From positions 1-56,317 of the forward strand of contig JAAAOJ010000061.1 of assembly GCA_009908915.1 (NCBI GenBank): a stretch of DNA of 56,317 nucleotides, given 5' to 3'. The number at the start of each line of letters is the position of its first letter. Within the stretch, counting starts at the first letter, position 1. Made by a program: the position numbers and the translations under genes. This document shows positions 22,529 through 32,862 of the stretch, piece after piece. The DNA comes from Planctomycetota bacterium (GTDB lineage Bacteria > Planctomycetota > Phycisphaerae > SM23-33). The notes beneath the pieces were generated by a model. The model was not told the DNA's origin, searched no databases, and saw only the letters and a list, made by a program, of their open reading frames with translations.

Positions 22529-25500
22529 ATGCCCCGAGTGGACACAATCAGAGATTTCAGTAAGGTTGGCGACCAGGCCCCCGTACCCAACCTCATCGCC
22601 CTGCAGACCGAAAGCTATGCGCGCTTCCTGCAGGCGGATGTGGACCCGGACAAACGGAGAAACGAAGGCCTCGAGTCGCTGCTACAGGAAGTGTTCCCGA
22701 TCGTCAGCTACGACGAGAGCATGACGCTTGAGTACATTCACTACGAACTGGGCGTGCCGCGCTACAATCCCCAGGAGTGCCGTGACCTTCGCCTCACGTA
22801 CGGAATGCCGTTTCGCATCCGCTGCCGGCTGACGTGCAAAGACCGCAAGGACGTCTGGGAAGAAAGCATTTACGTCGGCGAGATTCCGATCATGCTCGGC
22901 GGCGGCGAGTTCATCATCAACGGTGCCGAACGTGTCATCGTCAGCCAGCTCCACCGCTCGCCCGGTGTGGACTTCACGGTTGAGATGCAGGAGTCGGACC
23001 GTCCGTTGCACGGGGCGCGCGTCATTCCCGAACGCGGCAGCTGGATCGAGCTGAGCGTTACCAAGAAGGACGCGATCTCGATGCGGATCGACCAGTCCAG
23101 CAAGATTCCCGCCACGATGTTCCTCCGCTCGATGGACGAGAAGTTCGGTGATACGCCGACGATTATCCGCGAGTTCTACGAAACCGAGACGGTCGACGCC
23201 GAGCAGCTTCGCCCGCAGGTCTACCTGGTCGAAGGCTGGGTGGACCCGGACAGCGGCGAGGAAATCGTTCCGGCCGGTGGTCAGGTCGGCGATGCCCTCA
23301 ACCAGATTGTCGCCGCGGCGAAAAAGAAGATCGAGATCGTCTCGGCCGACGCCGACCCGCTGATTCTCAACACGCTGGCCGAAGACCCGGCCGAGGATCA
23401 CGAGGCGGCCGTCCTGCGGATTTACGCCCGCCTGCGTCCGGGCAACCCGCCACAGATGGAGAAGGCCAAGGTCCTGTTCGATGAGAAATTTTATGACGAG
23501 AATCGCTACCGCCTGGGCAAGGTAGGGCGGTTCCGCATCAACCGCAAGTTCGGCCAGAACGTCGACGAACGTGTGATGACGTTGCGGGTCGAGGACTTTA
23601 TCGGCACGATGCAGTACCTGCTGACGCTGCGAAACGGCGAGGGCGGCGTCGACGACATCGACCACCTCGGCAACCGTCGTCTGCGGACGATCGACGAACT
23701 CGGTGCCGACGAGATGCGCAAGGGCTTCCTGAAGCTCCGCCGGACCGTTCAGGAACGCATGAGCCTCAAGGACCCCGACGATATCAGCAAGATCGCCGAG
23801 ATTGTCAACTCCAAGAGCATCTCCAGCAGCATCGACTACTTCTTCGGCCGCGGCGAGCTGTCCCAGGTCGTCGACCAGCAGAACCCGCTGAGTCAGCTGA
23901 CCAACGAGCGTCGTCTCTCGGCCCTTGGCCCGGGCGGCCTGAACCGCAAGCGTGCGGGCTTCGAGGTTCGCGACGTGCATATCAGCCACTACGGTCGCAT
24001 CTGCCCGATCGAAACGCCGGAAGGCAACAACATCGGCCTGATCAGTTCGATGGGCATCTATGCCGGCGTGGACGAGTACGGTTTCCTGACGACGCCGTAC
24101 ATGGAAGTCAAGGGCGGCAAGGCGACGGGCAATGTCGTGCATCTGCGTGCCGACGAGGAGGTCGAGGCCGTCCTCGCGCCGCCGAACGTGCTGGAGAAGA
24201 CCGGCCGCGGCGAAGCCAAGCGTCTGCCGAAGGACAGCCGCGTGCTGGCCCGTGTCAGCGGCGAACTGTCGATCTCCGACAGCAACGACGTTGGCTACCT
24301 GGACATCTCGCCGAAGCAGACCGTCGGCGTCTCGGCCAGCCTTATTCCGTTCCTGGAGCACGACGACGCCAACCGAGCCCTGATGGGGTCGAACATGCAG
24401 CGGCAGGGCGTGCCCCTGATGTGTACCGACGCGCCCCTGGTGGCCACGGGCATGGAACGGTCCGTCGTCGAGAACAGCGGCTTTGTGGTCAAGGCTCGCA
24501 AAAACGGGACGGTCACGTACGTCGACGCCCACCGCATCGTGCTGGACAATTCCGACGAGTACGAACTGCGGAAGTTCGGCAAGCTTAACGAACGGGCCTG
24601 CCTGAACCAGAAGCCGATCGTCGCCGAGGGCGACAAGGTCAAGAAGGGCCAGATCATCGCCGACGGTTCGGCCTGCAGCCAGGGCGAACTCGCCCTGGGC
24701 CGAAACGTGCTCGTGGCGTTCATGCCCTTCGACGGCTACAACTTTGAGGACGCCATCCTCATCAGCCAGAAGGTCGTCAAGGAAGACGCCTTCACCAGCG
24801 TCCACCTCGAGGAGTACGAAGTGGAAATCCGCGAGACCAAGCTGGGACGCGAGGAATTCACTCGCGACATCCCCAACGTCTCGGAGAAGGCCCTTCGCTA
24901 CCTCGACGAATACGGCGTCGTGCAGGTGGGCACGCACGTCGGGCCGGGCGATATCCTCGTCGGCAAGGTCTCGCCGAAGTCCAAGAGCGAACTGAGCCCC
25001 GAAGAGAAACTGCTTCACGCCATCTTCGGCCGGGCCGGTGAGGACGTCAAGAACGACAGCCTCGAACTGCCCGCCGGCGAGGAAGGCGTGGTGGTCGATA
25101 CGCAGCGATTCAGTCGTCGGATGAACATGACCGACGTGCAGAAGAAACAGCAGAAGAAGGAAATGAAGGCCTACGAGACCGAGATGCAGGCCCGCATCTG
25201 CAAGGTCTTCCGCAAGATGGCCGAGGACATCAACGATGTTCTCAGCGAGCCGATGGTCGACAAGACCACGCTGCAGAAGGTCGGCCAGTCCGATATGGAC
25301 GAGGTCGTCATGGAGCAGGTCGAGAACTTCACCACCAAGTGGTTCAAGGGCTCGGCTGATGCCAAGAAGAAGGCCGAGAAAATCTACCGTCAGTACTGGC
25401 AGAGCATCGAGGGCCTGAAGGTCGAGATGCAGCGCAAGCTCGAACACATGAAGCGCGGCGACGAACTGCCCTCCGGCGTGCTGGAGATGGTGAAAGTTCG

Positions 25501-26293
25501 CGTGGCGACCAAGCGGAAGCTGGGCGTGGGCGACAAGATGGCCGGCCGTCACGGCAACAAGGGCGTGATCGCCCGAATCCTGCCGGAAGAGGACATGCCG
25601 TTTCTCGACGACGGCACGCCGGTCGAAATCGTCCTGAACCCGCTCGGCGTTCCGGGCCGAATGAACCTCGGGCAGATCCTCGAGACGCACCTCGGTTGGG
25701 CGGCGGCCGTCCTGGGCTTCCAGGCGATCACGCCGGTCTTTGACGGTGCGACGGAAGCGGAAATCTTCGAGGCCATCAAGGAAGCCAACGAGCATGTCGC
25801 ACAGCGCAAGGCCGATCTGGACGTGGTCCACAAGGCCGGCGAGACCGGCGAGTTGCTGGCGACCATGCCGCTGGACGGCAAGGTGCGTCTGTGCGACGGC
25901 CGGACCGGCGAGCCGTTCGAGCAGAAGACCACGGTGGGCTACATCTACATGAACAAGCTCCACCACCTGGTGGACGAGAAGATCCACGCCCGCGCGACGG
26001 GCCCGTACAGCCTGATCACCCAGCAGCCCCTCGGGGGCAAGGCCCGTACAGGCGGCCAGCGATTCGGCGAGATGGAAGTCTGGGGCCTGGAAGCCTACGG
26101 CGCCAGCTACACCTTGCAGGAACTGCTGACCGTCAAGAGCGACGACGTGGAAGGTCGGACCAAGATCTACGAATCCATGGTCAAGGGCCAGAACACGCTG
26201 GAGGCCGGCACGCCAGTCTCCTTCGACGTGCTCTGTAACGAACTGCGTGGCCTGGGCCTGAACATCCACCTGGAGAAGAAGAAGCTGATCTAG
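22529..26293 (+). CDS. rpoB: RNA polymerase beta subunit
   Basis: RpoB is the 1254-residue second-largest polymerase subunit. It shows the fork-loop/rifampicin region ([20 protein letters not shown]) followed by [20 protein letters not shown], the Mg/NTP region [20 protein letters not shown], the link [20 protein letters not shown], and the C-terminal clamp [18 protein letters not shown]. The Asn at residue 459 takes the place of E. coli His526, and Val-Val replace Phe514-Met515. ATG 22529 is preceded by GAGGT. The stop TAG is followed at once by a repeat and the inserted S23-type gene, not by rpoC. Confidence 0.98.
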   Translation: MPRVDTIRDFSKVGDQAPVPNLIALQTESYARFLQADVDPDKRRNEGLESLLQEVFPIVSYDESMTLEYIHYELGVPRYNPQECRDLRLTYGMPFRIRCRLTCKDRKDVWEESIYVGEIPIMLGGGEFIINGAERVIVSQLHRSPGVDFTVEMQESDRPLHGARVIPERGSWIELSVTKKDAISMRIDQSSKIPATMFLRSMDEKFGDTPTIIREFYETETVDAEQLRPQVYLVEGWVDPDSGEEIVPAGGQVGDALNQIVAAAKKKIEIVSADADPLILNTLAEDPAEDHEAAVLRIYARLRPGNPPQMEKAKVLFDEKFYDENRYRLGKVGRFRINRKFGQNVDERVMTLRVEDFIGTMQYLLTLRNGEGGVDDIDHLGNRRLRTIDELGADEMRKGFLKLRRTVQERMSLKDPDDISKIAEIVNSKSISSSIDYFFGRGELSQVVDQQNPLSQLTNERRLSALGPGGLNRKRAGFEVRDVHISHYGRICPIETPEGNNIGLISSMGIYAGVDEYGFLTTPYMEVKGGKATGNVVHLRADEEVEAVLAPPNVLEKTGRGEAKRLPKDSRVLARVSGELSISDSNDVGYLDISPKQTVGVSASLIPFLEHDDANRALMGSNMQRQGVPLMCTDAPLVATGMERSVVENSGFVVKARKNGTVTYVDAHRIVLDNSDEYELRKFGKLNERACLNQKPIVAEGDKVKKGQIIADGSACSQGELALGRNVLVAFMPFDGYNFEDAILISQKVVKEDAFTSVHLEEYEVEIRETKLGREEFTRDIPNVSEKALRYLDEYGVVQVGTHVGPGDILVGKVSPKSKSELSPEEKLLHAIFGRAGEDVKNDSLELPAGEEGVVVDTQRFSRRMNMTDVQKKQQKKEMKAYETEMQARICKVFRKMAEDINDVLSEPMVDKTTLQKVGQSDMDEVVMEQVENFTTKWFKGSADAKKKAEKIYRQYWQSIEGLKVEMQRKLEHMKRGDELPSGVLEMVKVRVATKRKLGVGDKMAGRHGNKGVIARILPEEDMPFLDDGTPVEIVLNPLGVPGRMNLGQILETHLGWAAAVLGFQAITPVFDGATEAEIFEAIKEANEHVAQRKADLDVVHKAGETGELLATMPLDGKVRLCDGRTGEPFEQKTTVGYIYMNKLHHLVDEKIHARATGPYSLITQQPLGGKARTGGQRFGEMEVWGLEAYGASYTLQELLTVKSDDVEGRTKIYESMVKGQNTLEAGTPVSFDVLCNELRGLGLNIHLEKKKLI

Positions 26294-26309
26294 TTGATTG
26301 GTTAATTGG
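26294..26309. repeat. Left word repeat flanking the S23-type gene
   Basis: Two tandem 8-base words, TTGATTGG and TTAATTGG, begin on the base after the rpoB stop codon. The reverse-oriented counterpart lies at 26713-26752. The second word also supplies the GGAG ribosome-binding site of the inserted gene. Confidence 0.7.
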
Positions 26310-26316
26310 AGCAGCG

Positions 26317-26691
26317 ATGGCTGACGGGTTTGAGGAACTTGAGGTTTACCGGCAAGCCCGATTGGTCCGAAAGCGTATTTACAAGTTATCGAGACAGTTG
26401 CCGAAGGATGAGCAGTTCAATCTCATCTCCCAGATGCAGCGAGCGGCCCTGAGCCTGACCAATAACATTGCCGAAGGTCATGGCACCCGAAGTTGGCGAC
26501 ACAACGTCGCCTACCTATACCGCTCGCGTGGGAGTGCCAACGAATTGCTGGATGACCTGAACGGCTGTGAAGGTGAAGGATACTTCCAGAACGAGCATTT
26601 GGATGACCTTCGTGATGACCTCAGCAGTGCCATCAGGCTCATCAATGGATACGTCCGTTATCGTCGGGACCGTCTGAGAGACGACACATGA
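26317..26691 (+). CDS. Four-helix bundle protein, 23S rRNA intervening-sequence (S23) family
   Basis: A 124-residue helical protein. Family words are ELEVYRQARLVRKRIYKLSR, QMQRAALSLTNNIAEGHGTR and YLYRSRGSANELLDDL. This family was first seen in intervening sequences of 23S rRNA in Leptospira and is common as free genes in Planctomycetota and Bacteroidota; the DGR accessory protein Avd is related. Here it stands in the same direction between rpoB and rpoC, flanked by inverted arrays of 8-base words, which suggests an inserted mobile unit. GGAG precedes ATG 26317. Its molecular role is not known, though RNA or DNA binding is likely. Confidence 0.9.
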   Translation: MADGFEELEVYRQARLVRKRIYKLSRQLPKDEQFNLISQMQRAALSLTNNIAEGHGTRSWRHNVAYLYRSRGSANELLDDLNGCEGEGYFQNEHLDDLRDDLSSAIRLINGYVRYRRDRLRDDT

Positions 26692-26712
26692 CACTGGAGA
26701 TCCGTTGAGCGG

Positions 26713-26752
26713 CTAACCAGTTAACGAGTTAACCCATCAACGGATCAACCAA
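26713..26752. repeat. Right word array flanking the S23-type gene
   Basis: Five consecutive 8-base words, CTAACCAG, TTAACGAG, TTAACCCA, TCAACGGA and TCAACCAA. They are the opposite orientation of the TTGATTGG/TTAATTGG words on the left side. ATCCGTTGA at 26700-26708 also pairs with TCAACGGAT at 26737-26745. Confidence 0.7.
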
Positions 26753-26767
26753 TTCGCGGAGCGAATC

Positions 26768-29700
26768 ATGGCTGAAAGCGTATACGACAGAATCAACGAT
26801 TATGGCTCGGTGAAGATTCAACTGGCCAGCCCGAACGACATCCGAAGCTGGTCGTTCGGCGAGGTCAAGAAGCCCGAGACCATCAACTATCGCACCTACC
26901 GTCCGGAAAAGGACGGCCTGTTCTGCGAGCGCATCTTCGGTCCCGAGCGGGACTGGGAGTGCGCGTGCGGGAAGTACAAGGGCACGAAGCACAAGGGCAT
27001 CATCTGCGACCGTTGCGGCGTGAAAGTCACGCACAGCCGCGTTCGCCGCAAGCGGATGGGCCATATCAACCTCGCCGCGCCCATCGTGCATATCTGGTTC
27101 TTCAAGGCCCTGCCCAGCCGCCTGGGCACGCTGCTCGGCATGCGGACGGCCGACCTGGAGAAGATCATCCTCTTCCAGGACTACGTGGTCACCGACCCCG
27201 GCCAGACGCCGCTGAAGTACAAGCAGGTGCTCACCGAAGAAGAGCACCGCGCCGCCTACGAAAAGTACGGCGTGGACTTCGAGGCCGAGATGGGCGCCGA
27301 AGCCATCTTCAAGCTGCTGCAGGACCTGAACCTCGCCATGCTCACCACCGAGCTGCGCGACGGGCTGACCAAGACCAACAGCAAGCAGAAAATCAAGGAC
27401 CTCACCAAGCGGCTGAAGCTCGTCGAGAGCCTCCGCGGCAGTGGCAACATGCCGGAGTGGATGGTCATGGAAGTCGTGCCGGTGATCCCGCCGGATCTGC
27501 GTCCGCTTGTCATGCTGGAGAGCGGCAATTTCGCCACCAGCGACCTCAACGACCTCTACCGCCGCATTATCAATCGAAACAACCGTCTCAAGAAGCTGAT
27601 GGATCTCAACGCACCCGAGGTGATCATCCGCAATGAGAAGCGCATGCTGCAGCAGGCCGTCGACGCACTGTTCGACAACAACCGCTGCCGTCGACCCGTC
27701 CAGGGCACGGCCAACCGGCCGCTGAAGTCGCTGACCGACATGATCAAGGGCAAACAGGGCCGCTTCCGCGAGAACCTGCTGGGCAAGCGCGTCGACTACT
27801 CCGGCCGGTCGGTGATCGTCATCGGTCCGGACCTCAAACTCAACCAGTGCGGGCTGCCCAAGAAAATCGCCCTGGAGCTGTTCCAGCCGTTCATCATCCG
27901 CAAGCTGAGGGACCGCGGGCTGGCCGATACGATCAAGTCGGCCAAGAAGATGCTCGAGCGTCGCGACCGCGAGATCTGGGACGTTCTGGAAGAGGTCATC
28001 TACCAGCACCCGGTTCTGCTGAACCGTGCTCCCACACTGCACCGCATGGGTATCCAGGCTTTCGAGCCGGTGCTCGTCGAGGGCAACGCCATCAAGATTC
28101 ACCCGCTGGTCTGCAAGGGCTTCAACGCTGACTTCGACGGCGACCAGATGGCCGTCCACCTGCCGCTGTCGGTCGAAGCACAGGCCGAAGCGCACGTGCT
28201 GATGCTGGCGACGAACAACATCTTCTCGCCCGCCAACGGCTCGCCGATCATGTCGCCCACGCAGGACATCGTGCTGGGCATCTACTATCTGACCAGCGAC
28301 CACGGCAGCACGTTCTGCAACGACAAGCTCCGAAAGGTCGAGGTCAACGGCGTGACGGTGCCGCTCTTCCCCGACCCCCACGCGGCCATGATGGCCTACG
28401 ACCGCAAGCTCGTGGGCATGCACACGCAGATCCTTGTCCGCGTGCCGAAGGACCGCCAGATTATCGAGGACTCCGAGCAGTACGTCGCCGAGAACGGCCG
28501 TATCGTCACGACCGTCGGGCGACTGATCTTCAACGACATGCTGCCCGAGGGCATGGGCTACTACAACTTCCCGCTCGGCAGCAAGGGCGCCGGCCGCGTC
28601 ATCAGCGACTGCTACCAGGCGCTCGGCCGCGGCGCGACCCTGGAACTGCTGGACGACATCAAGGACCTCGGTTTCCAGTACAGCACGCTGGCGGCCCTGA
28701 GCTTCGGCATTACCGACGCGAAGATTCCGGACACCAAGCCGGGGATCCTCGACGAGGCCCAGATGAAGGTCGACCAGATCGAGAAGGACTACCAGGCCGA
28801 CGCGATCACCGAAGGCGAGCGGTCCAACCAGATTATCGACGTGTGGATCCACGCCCGCGAAGCGATCACCGCCAGCCTGATCAAGGCCCTCAAGAGCGAC
28901 ACGCGAGAGGACGACGCGGACTACCTCAACCCGGTCTACCTGATGACCGACTCCGGCGCCCGCGGCAAGATCGACCAGATTCGCCAGCTCGCCGGCATGC
29001 GTGGTCTGATGGCCAAGCCCTCCGGCGAGGTGATTGAAACGCCCATCAAGGCCAACTTCCGCGAAGGCCTGACCGTGTTGGAGTACTTCAGCTCCACCCA
29101 CGGTGCCCGTAAGGGTCTGGCCGACACGGCCCTGAAGACGGCCGACTCGGGCTATCTGACGCGTAAGCTCGCGGACGTGGCCCAGAACGTCATCATCAAC
29201 GAGATCGACTGCGGCACGGTGCGAGGCATCAGCAAGCAGGCGATCTACAAGGGCGAACAGGTCGACGTGCCTCTCCGCGAGGTTATCGTCGGTCGCGTGG
29301 CCCGCGAAACCATTGCCGATCCGCGGATCGACAAGGTCATCGTCGAGGAAAACGAGATCATCACGCCCGAGGCCGCCCGGGCCATCGAGGACATGGGCCT
29401 CGAGAGCATTCGCGTTCGCAGCCCGCTGACGTGCGAAAGCCCCCTGGGTATCTGTGGCAAGTGCTACGGCCAGGACATGTCCACGGGTCGACTCGTCGAA
29501 GAAGGCATGGCCGTGGGCATCATCGGCGCCCAGTCGATCGGTGAGCCCGGAACGCAGCTGACGATGCGGACGTTCCACACCGGCGGCGTGGCGACCGGCT
29601 CGGTCATGGAGTCGGAGATCACGGCCCCGGTCGGCGGCACGATCAAATACCGTGACCTTAACGCCGTGGAAGATCCCACCAGCGCCGGCCGCGGCCGCGG

Positions 29701-31105
29701 CAAGGGCGAGAAGGCCTGGGTCACGCTGAAGCGACAGGGCGAGATCGCCATCCTGGACGACAAGAACCGCGAAATCGAGAAGTTCAAGGTGCCGTACGGC
29801 TCGCACATTCTGGCCGCCGACGGCAGCGAGGTCGACCCGGGTGACGTGCTCGTCTGGTGGGACCCGCACCGTGTTCCGATTCTCGCCGAGGCCGACGGCC
29901 AGGTGCGTTTCGAGGACATCAAGGAAGGCGAAACCGTTCGCCTCGAGGAAGGTACGAAGGGCCGTAAGGGCCGATTCGTCGTCATCCAGCACAAGGGCGA
30001 CGTCAATCCGCGAATCGTGGTCGAAGACAAGAGCGGCAAGATTCTCGACTTCCACTACCTGCCCGCCAAGGCGCGTATCGAGGTCGAGGAAGGCCAGTCC
30101 GTCAAGCCGGGCGAACTGCTCGCACGGCAGCCGCGGGAGGTCTCCGGCACGCAGGACATCACCGGCGGTCTGCCGCGAGTGACCGAGGTCTTCGAGGCCC
30201 GCAAGCCGAAGGAACCGGCCGCCATGGCCGAGATCTCCGGACGCGTCGAGCTTCGCACGGACAAGCGTCGCGGCAAGATGACCATCATTGTCCACAGCGA
30301 GTCGGGCATGGAGCGCGAGCACCACGTGCCGATCGGCCAGCACCTGCTGGTCCACACGGGTGACTACGTCGACGCCGGCGATCCACTGACCGAAGGTCCG
30401 CTGGTCCCCCACGACATCCTGGACATCCGCGGCGAAGAAGCCCTGCAGAACTACCTGCTGGGCGAGGTCCAGAGCGTCTATCGTTCGACCGGCGTGACCA
30501 TCAACGACAAGCACATCGAGATCATTCTCACGCAGATGCTGCGGAAGGTGAAGATCGAGTCGGTCGGCGATACCAAGCTGCTGCCGGGCGATGTCGTTGA
30601 CAAGTTCCGCTTCGTCGAGGAAAACCAGCGAATGGCCGGCTCACTGAAGGTGGTCGACGGCGGCGATACGCAGTACGTGACCGACGACATTGTCTCCCGC
30701 GAGGAGATCGAGTCGGCCAACGCCGAGGTCGACGCCGCCGGGGGTCAGCCCGCTAAGACCAAGAAGCCCAAGCCCGCCAGCGCCCGTACGCTGCTGCTGG
30801 GCATCACCAAGGCCAGTCTGCAGTCGGAGAGCTTCCTGTCGGCGGCGAGTTTCCAGGAGTCCACGAAGGTCTTCACGGAAGCGTCGCTGGCCGGCAAGAT
30901 CGACGAGCTGCGCGGTTTGAAGGAAAACGTGATCCTCGGTCACCTGATCCCGGCCGGTACGAGCTTCAAGCCGTATATTGAGATGGCCGTCCGCAAGGAG
31001 GTCCCGGACCTCATGGAAGCGGCTGCCGCCCAGGCACCGAGCGAAGAGATGACCCCCGACGACATTACGGCCGCCGTCCAGCAGGCGCTTGGAACGGCCG
31101 AGTAA
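26768..31105 (+). CDS. rpoC: RNA polymerase beta' subunit
   Basis: RpoC is the 1445-residue largest polymerase subunit with the catalytic centre. The first zinc site is C65-x-C67...C80-x2-C83 (CACGKYKG... CDRCG). The catalytic loop NADFDGD is at 453-459, preceded by the lid/rudder region [20 protein letters not shown]. The bridge-helix/trigger-loop part follows, and the second zinc site is [14 protein letters not shown] with an upstream Cys. SI-like insertions are modest ([18 protein letters not shown]). It starts at ATG 26768, downstream of the S23-type insertion, with GGAGCG before it. Function is certain. Confidence 0.98.
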   Translation: MAESVYDRINDYGSVKIQLASPNDIRSWSFGEVKKPETINYRTYRPEKDGLFCERIFGPERDWECACGKYKGTKHKGIICDRCGVKVTHSRVRRKRMGHINLAAPIVHIWFFKALPSRLGTLLGMRTADLEKIILFQDYVVTDPGQTPLKYKQVLTEEEHRAAYEKYGVDFEAEMGAEAIFKLLQDLNLAMLTTELRDGLTKTNSKQKIKDLTKRLKLVESLRGSGNMPEWMVMEVVPVIPPDLRPLVMLESGNFATSDLNDLYRRIINRNNRLKKLMDLNAPEVIIRNEKRMLQQAVDALFDNNRCRRPVQGTANRPLKSLTDMIKGKQGRFRENLLGKRVDYSGRSVIVIGPDLKLNQCGLPKKIALELFQPFIIRKLRDRGLADTIKSAKKMLERRDREIWDVLEEVIYQHPVLLNRAPTLHRMGIQAFEPVLVEGNAIKIHPLVCKGFNADFDGDQMAVHLPLSVEAQAEAHVLMLATNNIFSPANGSPIMSPTQDIVLGIYYLTSDHGSTFCNDKLRKVEVNGVTVPLFPDPHAAMMAYDRKLVGMHTQILVRVPKDRQIIEDSEQYVAENGRIVTTVGRLIFNDMLPEGMGYYNFPLGSKGAGRVISDCYQALGRGATLELLDDIKDLGFQYSTLAALSFGITDAKIPDTKPGILDEAQMKVDQIEKDYQADAITEGERSNQIIDVWIHAREAITASLIKALKSDTREDDADYLNPVYLMTDSGARGKIDQIRQLAGMRGLMAKPSGEVIETPIKANFREGLTVLEYFSSTHGARKGLADTALKTADSGYLTRKLADVAQNVIINEIDCGTVRGISKQAIYKGEQVDVPLREVIVGRVARETIADPRIDKVIVEENEIITPEAARAIEDMGLESIRVRSPLTCESPLGICGKCYGQDMSTGRLVEEGMAVGIIGAQSIGEPGTQLTMRTFHTGGVATGSVMESEITAPVGGTIKYRDLNAVEDPTSAGRGRGKGEKAWVTLKRQGEIAILDDKNREIEKFKVPYGSHILAADGSEVDPGDVLVWWDPHRVPILAEADGQVRFEDIKEGETVRLEEGTKGRKGRFVVIQHKGDVNPRIVVEDKSGKILDFHYLPAKARIEVEEGQSVKPGELLARQPREVSGTQDITGGLPRVTEVFEARKPKEPAAMAEISGRVELRTDKRRGKMTIIVHSESGMEREHHVPIGQHLLVHTGDYVDAGDPLTEGPLVPHDILDIRGEEALQNYLLGEVQSVYRSTGVTINDKHIEIILTQMLRKVKIESVGDTKLLPGDVVDKFRFVEENQRMAGSLKVVDGGDTQYVTDDIVSREEIESANAEVDAAGGQPAKTKKPKPASARTLLLGITKASLQSESFLSAASFQESTKVFTEASLAGKIDELRGLKENVILGHLIPAGTSFKPYIEMAVRKEVPDLMEAAAAQAPSEEMTPDDITAAVQQALGTAE

Positions 31106-31166
31106 CACACAACCGCGGGACGCGACCGGACGTCCCCGCCAGCGACTTCGGAAGAAAAGGTGACAC

Positions 31167-31538
31167 ATGCCGACGATTAACCAACTGGTACGCAAGAAAC
31201 GCAAGCAGCAGAAGGCGAAGAAGAAGAATCCCGCGCTGGGCGAGTGCCCGCAGAAGCGTGGCGTCTGCCTGCTGGTCAAGACCGTGACGCCGAAGAAGCC
31301 GAACTCGGCCCTGCGGAAGGTGGCGCGTGTGCGCCTCTCCAACGGCAAAGAGGTCAACGCTTACATCGGTGGCGTCGACCACAACCTGCAGGAGCACAGC
31401 ATTGTGCTCGTCCGTGGCGGCCGTGTTCGCGACCTGCCCGGCGTGCGATATCATGTTGTCCGCGGGACGCTGGACGCCCTCGGTGTCGATGGACGCGGCC
31501 AGGGCCGAAGTAAGTATGGCGCGAAGAAACCCAAGTAA
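31167..31538 (+). CDS. rpsL: Ribosomal protein S12
   Basis: A 123-residue decoding-centre protein. It shows [20 protein letters not shown] with Lys43 and Lys44, and [17 protein letters not shown], where position 88 is Arg (codon 31428-31430) and E. coli has Lys. Positions can be compared directly since there is no gap from residue 1. Lys-to-Arg at 88 is a known streptomycin-resistance change in other bacteria. It lies 61 bases after rpoC, so rpoBC and str genes may be partly co-transcribed. Confidence 0.97.
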   Translation: MPTINQLVRKKRKQQKAKKKNPALGECPQKRGVCLLVKTVTPKKPNSALRKVARVRLSNGKEVNAYIGGVDHNLQEHSIVLVRGGRVRDLPGVRYHVVRGTLDALGVDGRGQGRSKYGAKKPK

Positions 31539-31777
31539 ATCAGCGCCAATCGAAAGACGTTCCATGTTCCCCCCATAGCCAAACGCGGCTTGCCTCGCGC
31601 TGAACGTGAGGGCGATGGAGCATCACGCCCCTGGCCCGGAATGGGCCGGGGCGGAAAAAAAGCTCATCTCGGTGGGTTGCCGAGAGTACTGTTTCACGTT
31701 AAAATGCCCGGCTCGCGCAAATGGCTGAACCGCCATCCCCGCCGCGAGAGGCACAGGAAGACGAGCAAGGACAAACT

Positions 31778-32257
31778 ATGCCACGCAAGAAATTTACGGT
31801 TGCCGGTGAAGACACCCTCAAGCCGGACGCCAAATACAACAGCAAGCTGCTGTCGAAGTTCATCAACTGCATCATGTGGGACGGCAAGAAAGCTACGGCC
31901 ACTCAAATCATGTACGATGCCCTCGACATTATCGGCAACAAGATCGAGGACGCCGAGCCGGTCGAGGTCTTCGAGAAGGCGATCGACAACGTCAAGCCGC
32001 GAATCGAAGTCCGTTCGAAGCGGGTCGGCGGTGCCAACTACCAGGTGCCCATGCCGGTCAGCAACAAGCGGCAGCTGTCACTGGCGATCCGCTGGTTGCG
32101 GGAAGCGATCCGCAGTGGCAAGGGTCGCCCGACAGCCGTCCGGGCCGCCGAGGAAGTGATGGCTGCTTATCGCGGTGAAGGTTCGGCGATGCAGACGCGA
32201 GAAAACATCCACCGCATGGCCGAGGCGAACAAGGCCTTCGCCCACTTCGCGTGGTAG
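31778..32257 (+). CDS. rpsG: Ribosomal protein S7
   Basis: A 159-residue small-subunit head protein that nucleates 16S 3'-domain assembly. Conserved words are [49 protein letters not shown] and [21 protein letters not shown] 31778 ([12 protein letters not shown]) follows AAGGA; a longer frame begins within the spacer and is unlikely. The gap to rpsL (239 bases) is larger than usual. Confidence 0.97.
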   Translation: MPRKKFTVAGEDTLKPDAKYNSKLLSKFINCIMWDGKKATATQIMYDALDIIGNKIEDAEPVEVFEKAIDNVKPRIEVRSKRVGGANYQVPMPVSNKRQLSLAIRWLREAIRSGKGRPTAVRAAEEVMAAYRGEGSAMQTRENIHRMAEANKAFAHFAW

Positions 32258-32862
32258 ACGACGTAGTCAGTAGTAGTCGTCAGAAGACGGACGTCTGAAG
32301 ACAGACGACAGCAGTTAGAGATCTGATGCAACGCAGTGTTGCGTTGCCGTACATAGACGAAAGCCCAAACGGGGCGGCATCCACCCGCCCGAAGACGGTG
32401 ATCGTCGAATCGACCGCAAGGTCCTCCTGAGAGGCTCGCAATGCCTCCGGCTGTTCCGCGGCCCACACGCCCCGACGGGCGAAGACGGGCATTAGGCTTG
32501 TACGGGTGAGAGCAGACCGAGGAGGAAACCGACGGCGATCCTGCCGGCTGATTCGGTATCGGCTGGCGGGACTCGAGCGGAGTCCCACCGGGTTGGGACA
32601 GAGATAAGACAACCGGACCGATCTGTCACAAGGTCGGACACCTGCCCGCACACGGGGCAGACGGAGCGTCTTTCTACACGGACTGTAACATGCCGCGCGC
32701 GGCCGATGGCCGGTGTGTCGGCGAAGGATGGTCACTGCGCCCCCCAAGGCAGCAAAGCAAGATACCGCGGGCGGTACAGCATCGGCTCCGAGGCGCAAAG
32801 AAGGTGCAGCCGTGCCAACGGCATCCCTTCGGGCGTGCTACACCACCCAACCAGTAACGACA
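32258..32862 (+). other. Long spacer between rpsG and fusA
   Basis: These 605 bases carry no gene I can support. At the left end, 7-base words such as AAGACGG, ACGTCTG, AAGACAG and ACGACAG (about 32275-32315) include a perfect hairpin CGTCTG-AAGA-CAGACG. A second hairpin, CAACGC/GCGTTG, follows at about 32324-32341. At the right end lies the UUCG element at 32803-32844. rpsG and fusA are normally adjacent. Confidence 0.5.
32803..32844 (+). repeat. Palindromic element with UUCG hairpin, copy 2
   Basis: Starts GGTGCAGCCGTGCC and ends GGGCGTGCTACACC, with TTCG in the middle. It matches 22265-22306 at 36 of 42 positions. It ends 18 bases before the fusA start codon. Confidence 0.7.

Noticed and set aside
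22682..26269. A 1195-codon open frame on the strand opposite rpoB
   Set aside because: High GC with strong third-position bias leaves the antisense frame free of stops; the residues are low-information Val/Asp/His/Leu runs with no domain, and the sense strand is a certain rpoB.
26729..30514. A 1261-codon open frame opposite rpoC
   Set aside because: Same codon-bias shadow of rpoC; no ribosome-binding site and no recognisable motif.
32280..32798. A 172-codon minus-strand frame between rpsG and fusA
   Set aside because: Composition is arginine/serine-rich noise, start context is poor, and it runs against two repeat elements.
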